39,891 bases of DNA from CALAEC01 sp050692915 (GCA_050692915.1 JBOGVU010000017.1:1-39891); one strand, 5' to 3'; counted from the stretch's first letter, positions 14,463 through 22,410 are shown. The notes: generated by a model from the letters alone, not told the origin. Numbers and translations: made by a program.

Positions 14463-16865
14463 ATGGCGCTCCGGGCCCTGGAGCGAGCGTACTCTCCCGG
14501 CCACCACGGGCGGTGGTCGGCCCGCCGTCGAGCCGACCTGGTCGACGAAGCCGTGCGTGCCCTGGCCGAGGGCCTGGACCGGGGGATGGCCGTGGTGGCC
14601 CTCGGCGGGTACGGGCGCCGCCTGCTCCTCCCCGGCTCCGACGTCGATCTCATGGTCCTCCACGCGGATCGTCGGGCCCGGCGTGTGGGGGCGTCGGCGG
14701 AGGGGCTCTTCTATCCGTTCTGGGACGCGGGCATCGCGCTGGGGCACTCGGTCCGGAGCGTGGACGAGTGCCTGTCGTTGGCGGTCGAGCGCCTGGACGT
14801 GGCGTGCTCGCTCCTGGACGCCCGCCCGCTGTGGGGCGAGTTGACGCTGTTCCGCGACCTGGAGGATCGGCTCCGACGGCGGCTGGGGAGGGATCCGGGC
14901 GGCTTCCTGGATCGCCTCGGTCAGGACGTGGAGGATCGGAAGGCTCGGTTCCCGTCCTGCTCGACCGACCTGGAGCCGGACCTGAAGGAGGGCTCGGGGG
15001 GCCTTCGAGACCTCCACGCCGTGGGGTGGGCGGGGCGCGTCTCGCCGGACGCCGTGGTCCGGCGGGCCGAGGCCGAGGCCCTGGACGAGGCCGAGGAGTT
15101 CCTGGTCCGCCTACGCAGCGCCCTGCACATCGAGACCGGGAAGCGGACCGATCGTCTGTTCCTCGACCACCAGCCCTCGCTGGCCTCCCACTTCGGCTTT
15201 GAGGCCGCCGAGGGGCTCGGCGCCCCCGACGCGCTGATGCGCTCGCTCTTCCGGCACGCCCGCCTGGTGGAGCACGTCCGGGACCGCGTCCTGGAGCCGC
15301 GGGCCGGCGCGGTGGATGTGGCGCCTCCGAGCACACCGGACGAGGTCCTGGAGGCCTTCGCGGCGTCCGCGGCGACCGGCATCCCCCTCTCGCCGGCGGC
15401 GCTCGACGCGATCGAGGCCGCAGACCTCGGCCCGGTCCCGTATCCCTGGACGGACCGGACCCGGCGGGCCTTCCTCGAGATCCTGTCGGCCGGCGAGGCG
15501 GGCCGCCGGGCCCTGGAGGCCATCGATCGAGGCGACCTGCTGGGGCGGTTCCTCCCCGAGTGGGAACCGGTCCGGTGTCGTCCGCAGCGAGATCCGTACC
15601 ACCGGTTCACGGTGGACGTGCACCTCCTCCACGCCGCCGCCACCGCCGCCGACCTCCTGGCCGGCCGACGCCCCGGCGCTACCGGTCCTGCGGACGCGGT
15701 GGGAGAATCCGCGCCGGTGCTCCTGGGCACGTTCCTCCACGACATCGGCAAGATCGGACGGGGCCGTCACATCGAGGTCGGGACCCGAGTGGCCGCCGAG
15801 GCGCTGGAGCGGATGGGCGTCGAAGGCGCGACCCGCGACGACGCCCTCTTCCTGGTCGAGCACCACCTCCTGCTGGCCGACACGGCGGTGCGCCGAGACC
15901 TCTCGGACGAGAACCTCGTGCTCGACGTGGCCGCCCGGGTGGGGGACCCCCGGCGGCTGGCGATGCTGCTGATCCTCACGCTGGCCGATGCCGAGGCCAC
16001 GGGGCCGCACGCGGCTTCCCCGTGGCGCCTGGCGCTGGTCAACGAGCTCGCGGGGAAGGTTCGCCACGTCCTGGAGGCCGGGGACATGGGGCCCGACCGC
16101 GCCGCCCTGCTCGACCGCCGGCGGGCGGCGGTGCGAGGGTTGCTGGCGGCTGAGCCGGCCGACGCGGTGGAGCGGTACCTCGATCGCCTCCCTCGGGCCT
16201 ACCTGGCCTCCGTGCCGCCGGCCACGGCAGCGGCCCATCTCCGGCTGGTGGGCCCGCCCCTGGCCGCCGCCGAGGTGCGGACGCTCGCCGGCCCCGGGGA
16301 GCGACCCGGGACACACCAGGTCACGGTGGTGGCCGCGGACCGGCCGGGGCTCCTGGCCAGGATCGCCGGCTGCCTATCGCTCGAGGGGCTGGCCATCCTG
16401 TCGGCCCGGGCGTTCACCACCGAGGACGGCACGGCCGTGGACCTGTTCGAGGTGACCCCGGCGTTCCACGGCGAGGTGGACGAGGAGCGGTGGCGCCGGT
16501 TCCGGCGAACGCTCCGCCGCGCTTTGGAGGGGCGGGTTACGTTGGAGCACAGGGTCCGGGAGAAGCGACGCCACTACCCGCCGCCCTCGACGGAGATCGA
16601 CTCGCGGGTGCGGATCCTGAACGACGAGTCGGCGTTCTCGACCGTGATCGAGGTGGAGACCGCCGATCGGATCGGGCTCCTGTTCGACCTGGCCCGGGCG
16701 CTGGAGGAGCTGGACCTCGACGTGCACCTGGCCAGGGTGGCCACGTACGGGGATCGCGTGGTCGATGCCTTCTACGTCCGCGACGTGCTCGGAGGGAAGG
16801 TGGATCCGGGGCGGGCCGGGGAGATCGAGCGCGGCCTCCTCGCCACGCTCCAGGAGGCCGGGTAG
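14463..16865 (+). CDS. glnD: PII nucleotidylyltransferase GlnD
   Basis: An 800-residue bifunctional enzyme that adds or removes a nucleotide on PII. The N-terminal nucleotidyltransferase has GGYGR (48-52) and GSDVDL (58-63). A GlnD-type helical domain follows, with the conserved motif DLKEGSGGLRDLH. The HD hydrolase has H426-D427 (LHDIGKIG). Two C-terminal ACT domains (about 620-690 and 725-800) sense glutamine. In actinobacteria the reaction is adenylylation of PII. The frame is open further upstream, but those codons overlap glnK; ATG 14463 is the first start after it and leads straight into a plausible N-terminal helix. It has only a weak GGCTGGGG site, so translation may depend on the upstream genes. 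Confidence 0.95.
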   Translation: MALRALERAYSPGHHGRWSARRRADLVDEAVRALAEGLDRGMAVVALGGYGRRLLLPGSDVDLMVLHADRRARRVGASAEGLFYPFWDAGIALGHSVRSVDECLSLAVERLDVACSLLDARPLWGELTLFRDLEDRLRRRLGRDPGGFLDRLGQDVEDRKARFPSCSTDLEPDLKEGSGGLRDLHAVGWAGRVSPDAVVRRAEAEALDEAEEFLVRLRSALHIETGKRTDRLFLDHQPSLASHFGFEAAEGLGAPDALMRSLFRHARLVEHVRDRVLEPRAGAVDVAPPSTPDEVLEAFAASAATGIPLSPAALDAIEAADLGPVPYPWTDRTRRAFLEILSAGEAGRRALEAIDRGDLLGRFLPEWEPVRCRPQRDPYHRFTVDVHLLHAAATAADLLAGRRPGATGPADAVGESAPVLLGTFLHDIGKIGRGRHIEVGTRVAAEALERMGVEGATRDDALFLVEHHLLLADTAVRRDLSDENLVLDVAARVGDPRRLAMLLILTLADAEATGPHAASPWRLALVNELAGKVRHVLEAGDMGPDRAALLDRRRAAVRGLLAAEPADAVERYLDRLPRAYLASVPPATAAAHLRLVGPPLAAAEVRTLAGPGERPGTHQVTVVAADRPGLLARIAGCLSLEGLAILSARAFTTEDGTAVDLFEVTPAFHGEVDEERWRRFRRTLRRALEGRVTLEHRVREKRRHYPPPSTEIDSRVRILNDESAFSTVIEVETADRIGLLFDLARALEELDLDVHLARVATYGDRVVDAFYVRDVLGGKVDPGRAGEIERGLLATLQEAG

Positions 16866-16868
16866 TCT
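16863..16868 (+). promoter_or_regulatory. -10 box for a leaderless hydrolase gene
   Basis: TAGTCT includes the glnD stop codon (TAG, 16863-16865) and lies 7 bp before GTG 16876. The hydrolase may thus be transcribed separately from the nitrogen operon. Confidence 0.5.
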
Positions 16869-16875
16869 CGAGGAC

Positions 16876-17520
16876 GTGCCGAGCTTCCGCATCGAGACGC
16901 CCCACGGCCGGATCTCGGCCGTCCAGCACGGCCCCGGCGGTGCCCCCATCCTGGTCCTGGCCCACGGCGCCGGCGGCACGATGCGGAACCCGATGCTCGA
17001 CGGGTTCGCCGCGGGGCTGGCGGCGGCCGGCGTGGCGTGCCTCCGGTTCAACTTCCTGTACTCGGAGGCCGGCCGGCGGAGCCCCGACCGGGAGCCACTC
17101 CTCCGGGAGGCGTGGGCGGCGGCGTTCGCCCGGGGCAGCGAGATCGGCGAGCCGGCCTGGGCGGGGGGCAAGTCGATGGGCGGCCGGATCGCCTCGATGA
17201 TGGTCGCCGATGGCGAGCTCGACGCCGCCGGACTCGTGTTCGTGGGCTACCCGCTCCACGCGCCGGGAAGGGCGGACCGGCTCCGCGACCAGCACCTCGG
17301 CGGGATCCGGGTCCCGATGCTGTGGATGCAGGGGACGGCCGACCCGTTCGCCCGGTGGGACCTCCTGGAGGGCGTCCTGGGCCGTCTGGGGAAGCGGGCC
17401 CGGCTCCACCGCGTCGAGGGCGGCGACCACTCCTTCCGGGTCCGGGGCCAGCCCCGCGACGATGTCGGGACCGGCACGGCCCTCGGCGAGGTGGCCGCGC
17501 GGTTCATCCTCGATCGCTAG
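16876..17520 (+). CDS. Alpha/beta hydrolase (TEX30/dienelactone-hydrolase-like)
   Basis: A 214-residue single-domain hydrolase. The oxyanion region AHGAGG is at 29-34; the nucleophile S100 is in GGKSMGGR, D156 in QGTADPF and H185 in GGDHSF, so the catalytic triad is complete. The spacing and the GKSMGGR elbow match the TEX30-like group of small hydrolases, whose substrates are not known. No signal peptide is present. GTG 16876 follows glnD by ten bases. The stop TAG lies in a CTAG shared with the stop of the convergent thioesterase gene. Confidence 0.88.
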   Translation: MPSFRIETPHGRISAVQHGPGGAPILVLAHGAGGTMRNPMLDGFAAGLAAAGVACLRFNFLYSEAGRRSPDREPLLREAWAAAFARGSEIGEPAWAGGKSMGGRIASMMVADGELDAAGLVFVGYPLHAPGRADRLRDQHLGGIRVPMLWMQGTADPFARWDLLEGVLGRLGKRARLHRVEGGDHSFRVRGQPRDDVGTGTALGEVAARFILDR

Positions 17521-17936
17521 CGCGGGTACAGGATCAGCTGGGTGCAGCGGAACAGGGCGATGGCTCGGTCGCCCGCCCGGACCTCGGCATCCCAGACCTG
17601 GGTGGTCCGGCCCCCGTGGACCAGCCACGCCTCGCAGTCGAGCTCGCCCTCGAGCGCCGTCCCCAGGAAGTTCGTCTTCACCTCGACCGTGGCGAAGTTC
17701 ACCGCGCCCTCGGGGAGGCTGGCCACGCATCCGTAGCCGCACGCGGAGTCGGCCAGGCCGATCACCACGCCGGCGTGCAGGTACCCGTTCGGGGCCAGGT
17801 GGTCCTGGCGGATCGGGAGCCGCATCCGAGTGCGTCCCGGCTTCACCTCGACCACCTCGATCCCCAGGGCGCCGGGAAACCGGCCTGCCCCGAGGTCGCG
17901 GAAGAACTCCTGATCGGGAACGGTCTCCTCGGCCAC
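17517..17936 (-). CDS. PaaI-family (hotdog-fold) thioesterase
   Basis: A 139-residue single hotdog domain. The first strand block is GIEVVEVKPGRTRMRLPI, followed by HLAPNGYLHAGVVIGLADSACGYG, which holds the HxGxxxxLAD signature with the catalytic Asp. The later strands are FATVEVKTNFLG and RTTQVWDAEV. Such enzymes hydrolyse acyl-CoA thioesters; the acyl group is not predictable. The start is GTG 17936, with TATGCT 8 bp upstream on the minus strand. It diverges from the zinc-finger gene with only 22 bp between start codons and converges on the hydrolase with overlapping stops. Confidence 0.9.
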   Translation of the reverse strand: MAEETVPDQEFFRDLGAGRFPGALGIEVVEVKPGRTRMRLPIRQDHLAPNGYLHAGVVIGLADSACGYGCVASLPEGAVNFATVEVKTNFLGTALEGELDCEAWLVHGGRTTQVWDAEVRAGDRAIALFRCTQLILYPR

Positions 17937-17944
17937 GGCGCCTC

Positions 17945-17952
17945 AGCATAAT
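17945..17952. promoter_or_regulatory. Overlapping divergent -10 boxes of two leaderless genes
   Basis: On the minus strand TATGCT (17945-17950) stands 8 bp before GTG 17936. On the plus strand CATAAT (17947-17952) stands 6 bp before ATG 17959. The hexamers share four base pairs, so polymerase cannot open both at once. The whole divergent promoter region is 22 bp between start codons. Confidence 0.6.
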
Positions 17953-17958
17953 GGCCGC

Positions 17959-18222
17959 ATGCCTCGCCGACACCGAGCCGCCCGTGATCGTGCCGGCCCG
18001 CCGCCCCGCCGCCAGCCGGGGAGCGCCGCTCCGGCGTGGGCCCACGCCGAGGGCGTGACCGTCAGGCAGGTCACCGGGGATCGGTCGTACCGGTGTCCCG
18101 GGTGCGAGCAGGAGATCCGGCCGGGCACGGCGCACCTCGTGGTGATCCCCGTCGACGACGCCGAGCTCCGTCGACACTGGCACACGCCGTGCTGGCAGCG
18201 GGAGCGGCGGGCCCGACGCTGA
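17959..18222 (+). CDS. Small zinc-finger protein, conserved in actinobacteria
   Basis: An 87-residue protein with a very basic, Pro/Arg-rich N-terminus and a compact metal-binding core: CPGCEQEI followed about 25 residues later by HWHTPCW, giving a CxxC ... HxxxC set that would bind one zinc. The pattern RSYRCPGC(D/E)QEI..GT.H is familiar to me from short actinobacterial proteins often called ATP/GTP-binding in databases without support. Function is unknown. ATG 17959 has CATAAT 6 bp upstream and no ribosome binding site, so it appears leaderless. Twelve bases after the stop the esterase gene starts, behind its own GGAGGGG site. Confidence 0.78.
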   Translation: MPRRHRAARDRAGPPPRRQPGSAAPAWAHAEGVTVRQVTGDRSYRCPGCEQEIRPGTAHLVVIPVDDAELRRHWHTPCWQRERRARR

Positions 18223-18234
18223 GAGGAGGGGAAA

Positions 18235-19258
18235 ATGGAACCCTGGTCGACGAAGGTCGCCGGCCGGTTCGACGAGCACGTCCTGGAGAGCCGGGCGCTC
18301 CGCGGCAACCCGCTGGGCGACCCCGACCGGCGGCCGCTGTGGGTGTACGTCCCACCGGGGTACGACGATGACCCCGAGCGCCGGTATCCGTCCATCTACA
18401 TGATCCAGGGCCTGACCGGGCAGCTCGACATGTGGGGGAACCGGCCCCCGATGCGCCCGACGTTCCCCGAGCTGGCCGACCGGGGCGTGGCCTCCGGCGA
18501 GATCCCACCGTGCGTGATCGTGTGGGTGGACTGCTGGACGTCCCTGGGCGGCAGCCAGTTCCTCGACTCGCCGGGGACCGGCAACTACCTCACCTACCTG
18601 TGCGACGAGGTGGTGCCGTGGGTCGACAGCCGATACCGCACCATGGCCGGGCGCGATCACCGGGGGATCGCCGGGAAGTCGAGCGGCGGCTACGGGGCCA
18701 TGGTCGTGCCGATGCTCCGCGAGGATCTGTTCGCCCGGGCTGGCCACCCACGCCGGCGACGCTATGTTCGAGGTCTGCTACCTGCCGGACTTCCGGGCGT
18801 CGGTCCGGGCGCTCCGTGACGACTACGGCGGTTCGTTCGAGCGGTTCTGGGAGGACTTCCGGAGCCGGCCGGCGTTCTCGAAGGAGTCGGACCACCACCT
18901 CCTGAACGACTGGTGCATGGCGGCCTGCTACTCGGCGGACCCGGACGGCACCGTGCGGCTCCCGTACGCCCCGGCCACGGGGCGGCTGATCCCCGAGGTG
19001 TGGGAGCGGTGGCTGGCGCTCGACCCGGTGCGCATGGTTCCGCACCACGCGGACGCGCTATGCTCGATGCGGGCCTTCTACGTGGACGCGGGGAAGCGGG
19101 ACGAGTACTTCCTCGACCTTGGGGCGGAGGCCTACCGGCGGGCCCTCGAGTCGATCGACGTTACCGATGTCGCCTTCGAGCTGTTCGATGCGGGGCACGG
19201 GGCCATCGAGTACCGGTATCCCCTCGGCCTGCGGTACCTGGCCGAGCGGCTGGGGTGA
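18235..19258 (+). pseudogene. Putative esterase (esterase D/PF00756-like), split by a single-base frameshift
   Basis: From ATG 18235 (GGAGGGG site) the reading gives an alpha/beta esterase: LWVYVPPGYDDDPERRYPSI, an oxyanion MIQGLTGQ, a WVD strand and the nucleophile elbow IAGKSSGGYGAM. Soon after (around LFARAG) the frame derails and stops at 18819. The C-terminal half resumes in the +1 frame (ATHAGDAMFEVCYLPDF onward) and ends at 19258, with the likely catalytic His in DAGHGAIEY. Removing one C from the CCC run at 18734-18736 gives an uninterrupted ~340-residue protein (LFAGLATHAGDAMFE), the expected length and sequence of such esterases. It may be a real inactivating insertion or a read error. 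No signal peptide is seen. Confidence 0.85.
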
Positions 19259-19302
19259 GTCAAGGATCGGGGCGCAATGGCCGAAACATTCAATGAGGAC
19301 AC

Positions 19303-19509
19303 ATGCAGAACGAGCTGGACGACCTGCCCGGTCCCGTCCGCGAGCGGATCCTCAGGCTCGGCATCCCGAGCCCGGAGCGGTTCGCCAGCGTGCCGTTCCC
19401 AGCCCTCGGCAACCGTTCCATCCTCGACGTACTCGAGGAGCGGGACGGCGAGGACGAGGTGCTCTCGCTCCTCTCCCGGATCGAGGGCTACCTGGGCCGC
19501 TTGGCCTGA
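19303..19509 (+). CDS. Small protein resembling the MbcA/ParS/Xre antitoxin toxin-binding domain (DUF2384)
   Basis: A 68-residue protein. Its C-terminal ~35 residues (FPALGNRSILDVLEERDG, then DEVLSLLSRIEGYLG) match the pattern of the toxin-binding domain of MbcA/ParS antitoxins: a proline-ALG(G)R-S/T-P/I-L-L block, a glycine, and a last helix LL.RIE.G. The N-terminal Xre helix-turn-helix of full-length antitoxins is missing, and no RES-domain toxin is adjacent, so it would be an orphan or a different small regulator. ATG 19303 has a short GAGGA site. Its last 22 bases overlap, tail to tail, the end of the radical SAM gene. Confident as a gene; moderate for the family. Confidence 0.6.
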   Translation: MQNELDDLPGPVRERILRLGIPSPERFASVPFPALGNRSILDVLEERDGEDEVLSLLSRIEGYLGRLA

Positions 19510-21578
19510 GCCGGGGCGGGCTCGGGGAGCAACAGCTGCTCGGGCTCCGGGCCGGGCTCCCGGATCCGTCGAGCCCGGCCGGCGCCTCCGGAGCCGCCGA
19601 TGCGGAACCTTCGGGCCAGCGTATGAACACGGGCGGCCACGTCCCCCTGGAACTCCTTCGGCGCGTACGCGCCCTGGCCGTACAGCTCCCGGTACCTCGG
19701 CAGCAGGTCCGGCCGCTGCTCGGTGACCCACCGCATCCACCACTCGCGGGCGCCGCCCTTGCGAAGGTGGAGCACGATCGGGGTGACGTGCGTGGCGCCC
19801 GAGGCAGCGATGGCCCGCACCGTTTCCTCCAGGGCCTCGTCGGAGTCCGACAGGAACGGGATGATCGGGGCCATCAGGACCCCGCACGCCACGCCGGCCT
19901 CGTTCAGCTTCCGCACCGCGTCGAGCCGCCGCCGCGGTGACGGCGTGCCGGACTCCACGGCCCGCCATAGCTCCTCATCGACCGATCCCACAGAGAAGTT
20001 CGTCCCCACGTCCGCCACCTCGGAGCTCCGCTGGAGCAGATCGAGGTCTCGGAGGATCAGCGTGCCCTTCGTGAGGATCGAGAACGGGTTGGCGAAATCG
20101 CGCAGCGCCTCGAGGATGCCGCGCATCAACCGGTACCGTCCCTCGGCCCGCTGGTAGGGGTCCACGTTCGTTCCCATGGCGATGTGCTCCCCCTCCCACC
20201 GCGGCGCGGCGAGCTCCTTTCGGAGCAGCTCCGGAGCGTTGATCTTCACCACGACCTTCGTGTCGAAATCCTCGCCGTAGTCGAGGTCGAGGAACGTGTG
20301 CGTCTTCCTGGCGAAGCAGTTGTGGCTGACCACGCCGTTGGCGATGAAGTCCCCGGTGCCGGTGGTGATGTCGTACATGGGCAGGTCGATGCAGAACCGC
20401 TCGATCGAACTGACGCGGAGAGGTCCCTTGTTCTTCACTGCTCGCCCGATGATCGAACGCTTGCGGGTGATGGAAGGATCCACAGTCAGGAAGAAGCGGA
20501 GAGCTTCGGACAGCCCACCCAACAACCGCACGCACTCGACCCCGGTGGAGGATGGAGGCTCAATCGTGTACCGGAAGTCAAGCGATCTCAGACTTGAGGC
20601 GACATGACCGATGATGTCTAGGTCCTTGTTGGAGATCCGCAGCACCTGGCCGAAGCTGCCCTCCGCGTCGTAGATTCCTGCCAAGAATCCCTTGCTCCAT
20701 TCGGGAGAGGTAATGGAGGGCCAGGCGATGATCGATCGGACTGATGCGATCTCGTCTCTGCGAGAGGCCCTGATGGCCTGAAGCTCCTTTCTAGACCCGA
20801 CTGCCTCCTGGAAGAGGAACTGTCGAGTGTGGACCTCGAACCCGGCTAGGAATGCACGCGCACGACGAAGAGCTTCGAGATCGACGAGAGCGAGCCGGAA
20901 TCGGTCGTTCCTCAGTATCCTCCCGTCCGCAGTTGGCCTTAGGTACGTGGCCAGGTGGGCGTCGCCGCGGATGATGCCGCAGAGATAGCCACGCCGGTAT
21001 TCGTGACTGTGACGAGGAGACACGGGGAAGCGGCCGAGTCCAAGCAGCCGGTTATTCAGTGTAAGGTGAGGCCTTCGCGCCCGTCCCTGCTCGGTTCCTC
21101 GAAGATGCTTCCATCCCCGGTCGCTCAGGAACCGGTGGTCAGCGCTGGCGAGAATCTCGGTTCCATCCTCGAGCGTTAGCTTGTAGCCGGCCTCCAAGGT
21201 CGACCAGTGGTCGAAGACTCGCGTCTTCGTGTACTTCCGTTGTCGGCCAGTTCCTACTGTTCCGACCACCTCGTCACCAACGCGGATATCGGCGATAGCT
21301 CTTGTTCGGCCATCGGCCATGAGAACGCGCGTTTCCCCGCCTAGGCAGTAGGCACAAGCATGAGAGCATCCCCGGTACGGGTTGATCGTGTACCGGAACG
21401 GAACGAACGAGGCCTCGGGGACGCGGTTGATGATCGACTTCGCACGGACCTCGTAGAAGGTCATGCCGCGGAACTCGGGTGTGTCGAAGGTCCGGGGCAC
21501 GGCGCCCTGCTCGAACAGGGGGAGCGTGACCCGGTCATCGCGTCGCTCCACGTCGAGGCGGAGGTCGTCCCAGCGCAC
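19488..21578 (-). CDS. Rv2578c-family radical SAM protein interrupted by an intein
   Basis: A 696-residue precursor. The exteins (77 + 276 residues) form a ~353-residue radical SAM protein like mycobacterial Rv2578c: MRWDDLRLDVE, FRYTINPYRGCSHACAY, then CFARKTHTFLDLDYGEDFD, GTNVDPYQRAEGRYRLM, FSILTKGT and a C-terminal RYRELYG. The cluster motif CxxxCxxC is C71, C75 and, after splicing, C421. The intein spans residues 78-420. A longer frame reaches 21680, but GTG 21578 fits the family start and has TATCCT 9 bp upstream. The C-terminal ~30 residues are a Pro/Glu-rich tail. Function is unknown; radical SAM enzymes cleave S-adenosylmethionine to start radical chemistry, and this group resembles SplB-like proteins. 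Divergent from the methyltransferase; overlaps the small ParS-like gene by 22 bp at the 3' end. Confidence 0.93.
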   Translation of the reverse strand: MRWDDLRLDVERRDDRVTLPLFEQGAVPRTFDTPEFRGMTFYEVRAKSIINRVPEASFVPFRYTINPYRGCSHACAYCLGGETRVLMADGRTRAIADIRVGDEVVGTVGTGRQRKYTKTRVFDHWSTLEAGYKLTLEDGTEILASADHRFLSDRGWKHLRGTEQGRARRPHLTLNNRLLGLGRFPVSPRHSHEYRRGYLCGIIRGDAHLATYLRPTADGRILRNDRFRLALVDLEALRRARAFLAGFEVHTRQFLFQEAVGSRKELQAIRASRRDEIASVRSIIAWPSITSPEWSKGFLAGIYDAEGSFGQVLRISNKDLDIIGHVASSLRSLDFRYTIEPPSSTGVECVRLLGGLSEALRFFLTVDPSITRKRSIIGRAVKNKGPLRVSSIERFCIDLPMYDITTGTGDFIANGVVSHNCFARKTHTFLDLDYGEDFDTKVVVKINAPELLRKELAAPRWEGEHIAMGTNVDPYQRAEGRYRLMRGILEALRDFANPFSILTKGTLILRDLDLLQRSSEVADVGTNFSVGSVDEELWRAVESGTPSPRRRLDAVRKLNEAGVACGVLMAPIIPFLSDSDEALEETVRAIAASGATHVTPIVLHLRKGGAREWWMRWVTEQRPDLLPRYRELYGQGAYAPKEFQGDVAARVHTLARRFRIGGSGGAGRARRIREPGPEPEQLLLPEPAPAQAKRPR
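20319..21347 (-). mobile_element. Intein with LAGLIDADG homing endonuclease inside the radical SAM gene
   Basis: A 343-residue intein. It begins with Cys in CLGGETRVLMADG (block A), has a block B ending LASADH, and ends with block F/G: YDITTGTGDFIANGVVSHN followed by the +1 Cys of the C-extein. Splicing residues Cys1, His-Asn and Cys+1 are all present. Between the splicing halves are two LAGLIDADG-type motifs, GYLCGIIRGDAHL (precursor 197-209, acidic D206) and GFLAGIYDAEGSF (297-309, acidic E306), so the endonuclease may be active. The DNA is visibly poorer in GC: two 60-base lines I counted (20461, 20701) are 60 % and 58 %, against about 70 % around it, which fits a transferred element. Insertion is exactly before the third cluster cysteine. 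Confidence 0.95.
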
Positions 21579-21587
21579 GAGAGCACG

Positions 21588-21593
21588 AGGATA
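21588..21593 (-). promoter_or_regulatory. -10 box for the leaderless radical SAM gene
   Basis: TATCCT on the minus strand, 9 bp before GTG 21578. The position supports that GTG over upstream in-frame ATGs at 21599 and 21680. Confidence 0.5.
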
Positions 21594-21621
21594 GAACATA
21601 CGTTCGATAAGGGCAACCCCG

Positions 21622-21627
21622 TACCAT
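21622..21627 (+). promoter_or_regulatory. -10 box for the leaderless methyltransferase gene
   Basis: TACCAT, exactly 6 bp before ATG 21634, with no ribosome binding site. Confidence 0.55.
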
Positions 21628-21633
21628 GCGGCC

Positions 21634-22377
21634 ATGCCCTCCCGGCACGTCCAGCAGAACCGCAAGACCTGGGACTTCATGGCCGCCGGCTACCAGGCCA
21701 AACACGGGGAGCGCCTCACCGAGACGGCCCGGGCCTGGGGCGTGTGGCGGATCCCCGAGGCCGAGGTGCGAGCCCTGGGGGAGGTGGACGGCCTGGACGT
21801 CCTGGAGCTCGGCTGCGGCGCGGCCCAATGGTCGATCGCCTTGGCCGAGGACGGGGCCCGGGCCATCGGGGTGGACCTCTCGGGGGAGCAGCTCCGGCAC
21901 GCCCGGGAAGCCGCCGGCACGCTCCCGCTGGTCCAGGGAAGCGCCGAGGAGCTGCCGTTCGAGGACGCCGCGTTCGACCTGGTGTTCTGCGACCACGGAG
22001 CGATGGGCTTCGCCGACCCGGTGCGAACGGTTCCCGAGGTGGCCCGGGTCCTTCGGCCGGGCGGACGGTTCGCCTTCGCCATCGCCAGCCCGTTCCTGTT
22101 CATGTGCTGGAACTCGAAGACCGAGCGGGTCGATGCGCGCCTCCACGCCCCGTGGTTCGGTATGCGGAGCGACGAGGACGAGCAGACGATCCAGTTCCAG
22201 CTCCCATACGGCGACTGGGTGCGCCTGTTCCGCACCAGCGGCCTCGACGTGGAGCGCCTGGTCCACCTCCGCCCATCCGAGGATGCCACCACGACCTACG
22301 ACGACTACGTGTCCCTGCGGTGGGCCAGCAGCTGGCCCGCCGAGGACCTGTGGGTCGTGTCGAAGCCCGCCGCTTGA
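21634..22377 (+). CDS. Class I SAM-dependent methyltransferase (UbiE/MenG-like)
   Basis: A 247-residue cytosolic methyltransferase. Motif I VLELGCGAAQWS is at about 55-66, the acidic end of strand 2 is GVDLSGEQL, then GSAEELPFEDAAFDLVFC (motif II region) and a VARVLRPGGRFAF strand typical of small-molecule methyltransferases. The C-terminal ~80 residues form a lid with several Trp residues. The acceptor cannot be inferred. ATG 21634 sits 6 bp after a TACCAT -10 box and 55 bp from the divergent radical SAM start. The next gene follows 33 bp after its stop with its own -10 box. Confidence 0.9.
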   Translation: MPSRHVQQNRKTWDFMAAGYQAKHGERLTETARAWGVWRIPEAEVRALGEVDGLDVLELGCGAAQWSIALAEDGARAIGVDLSGEQLRHAREAAGTLPLVQGSAEELPFEDAAFDLVFCDHGAMGFADPVRTVPEVARVLRPGGRFAFAIASPFLFMCWNSKTERVDARLHAPWFGMRSDEDEQTIQFQLPYGDWVRLFRTSGLDVERLVHLRPSEDATTTYDDYVSLRWASSWPAEDLWVVSKPAA

Positions 22378-22395
22378 CCCCGGGCGGCCGGTCCG

Positions 22396-22401
22396 TATGA
22401 T
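22396..22401 (+). promoter_or_regulatory. -10 box for the HTH-protein gene
   Basis: TATGAT (4 of 6 to consensus, TANNNT) with a 9-bp spacer to GTG 22411. No ribosome binding site lies between. Confidence 0.5.
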
Positions 22402-22410
22402 GCCGTCAAC

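Noticed and set aside
21579..21680. Longer start (ATG 21680 or ATG 21599) for the radical SAM protein
   Set aside because: The extra residues overlap the divergent methyltransferase start or contain the TATCCT box. GTG 21578 gives MRWDDL, which matches the start I remember for Rv2578c.
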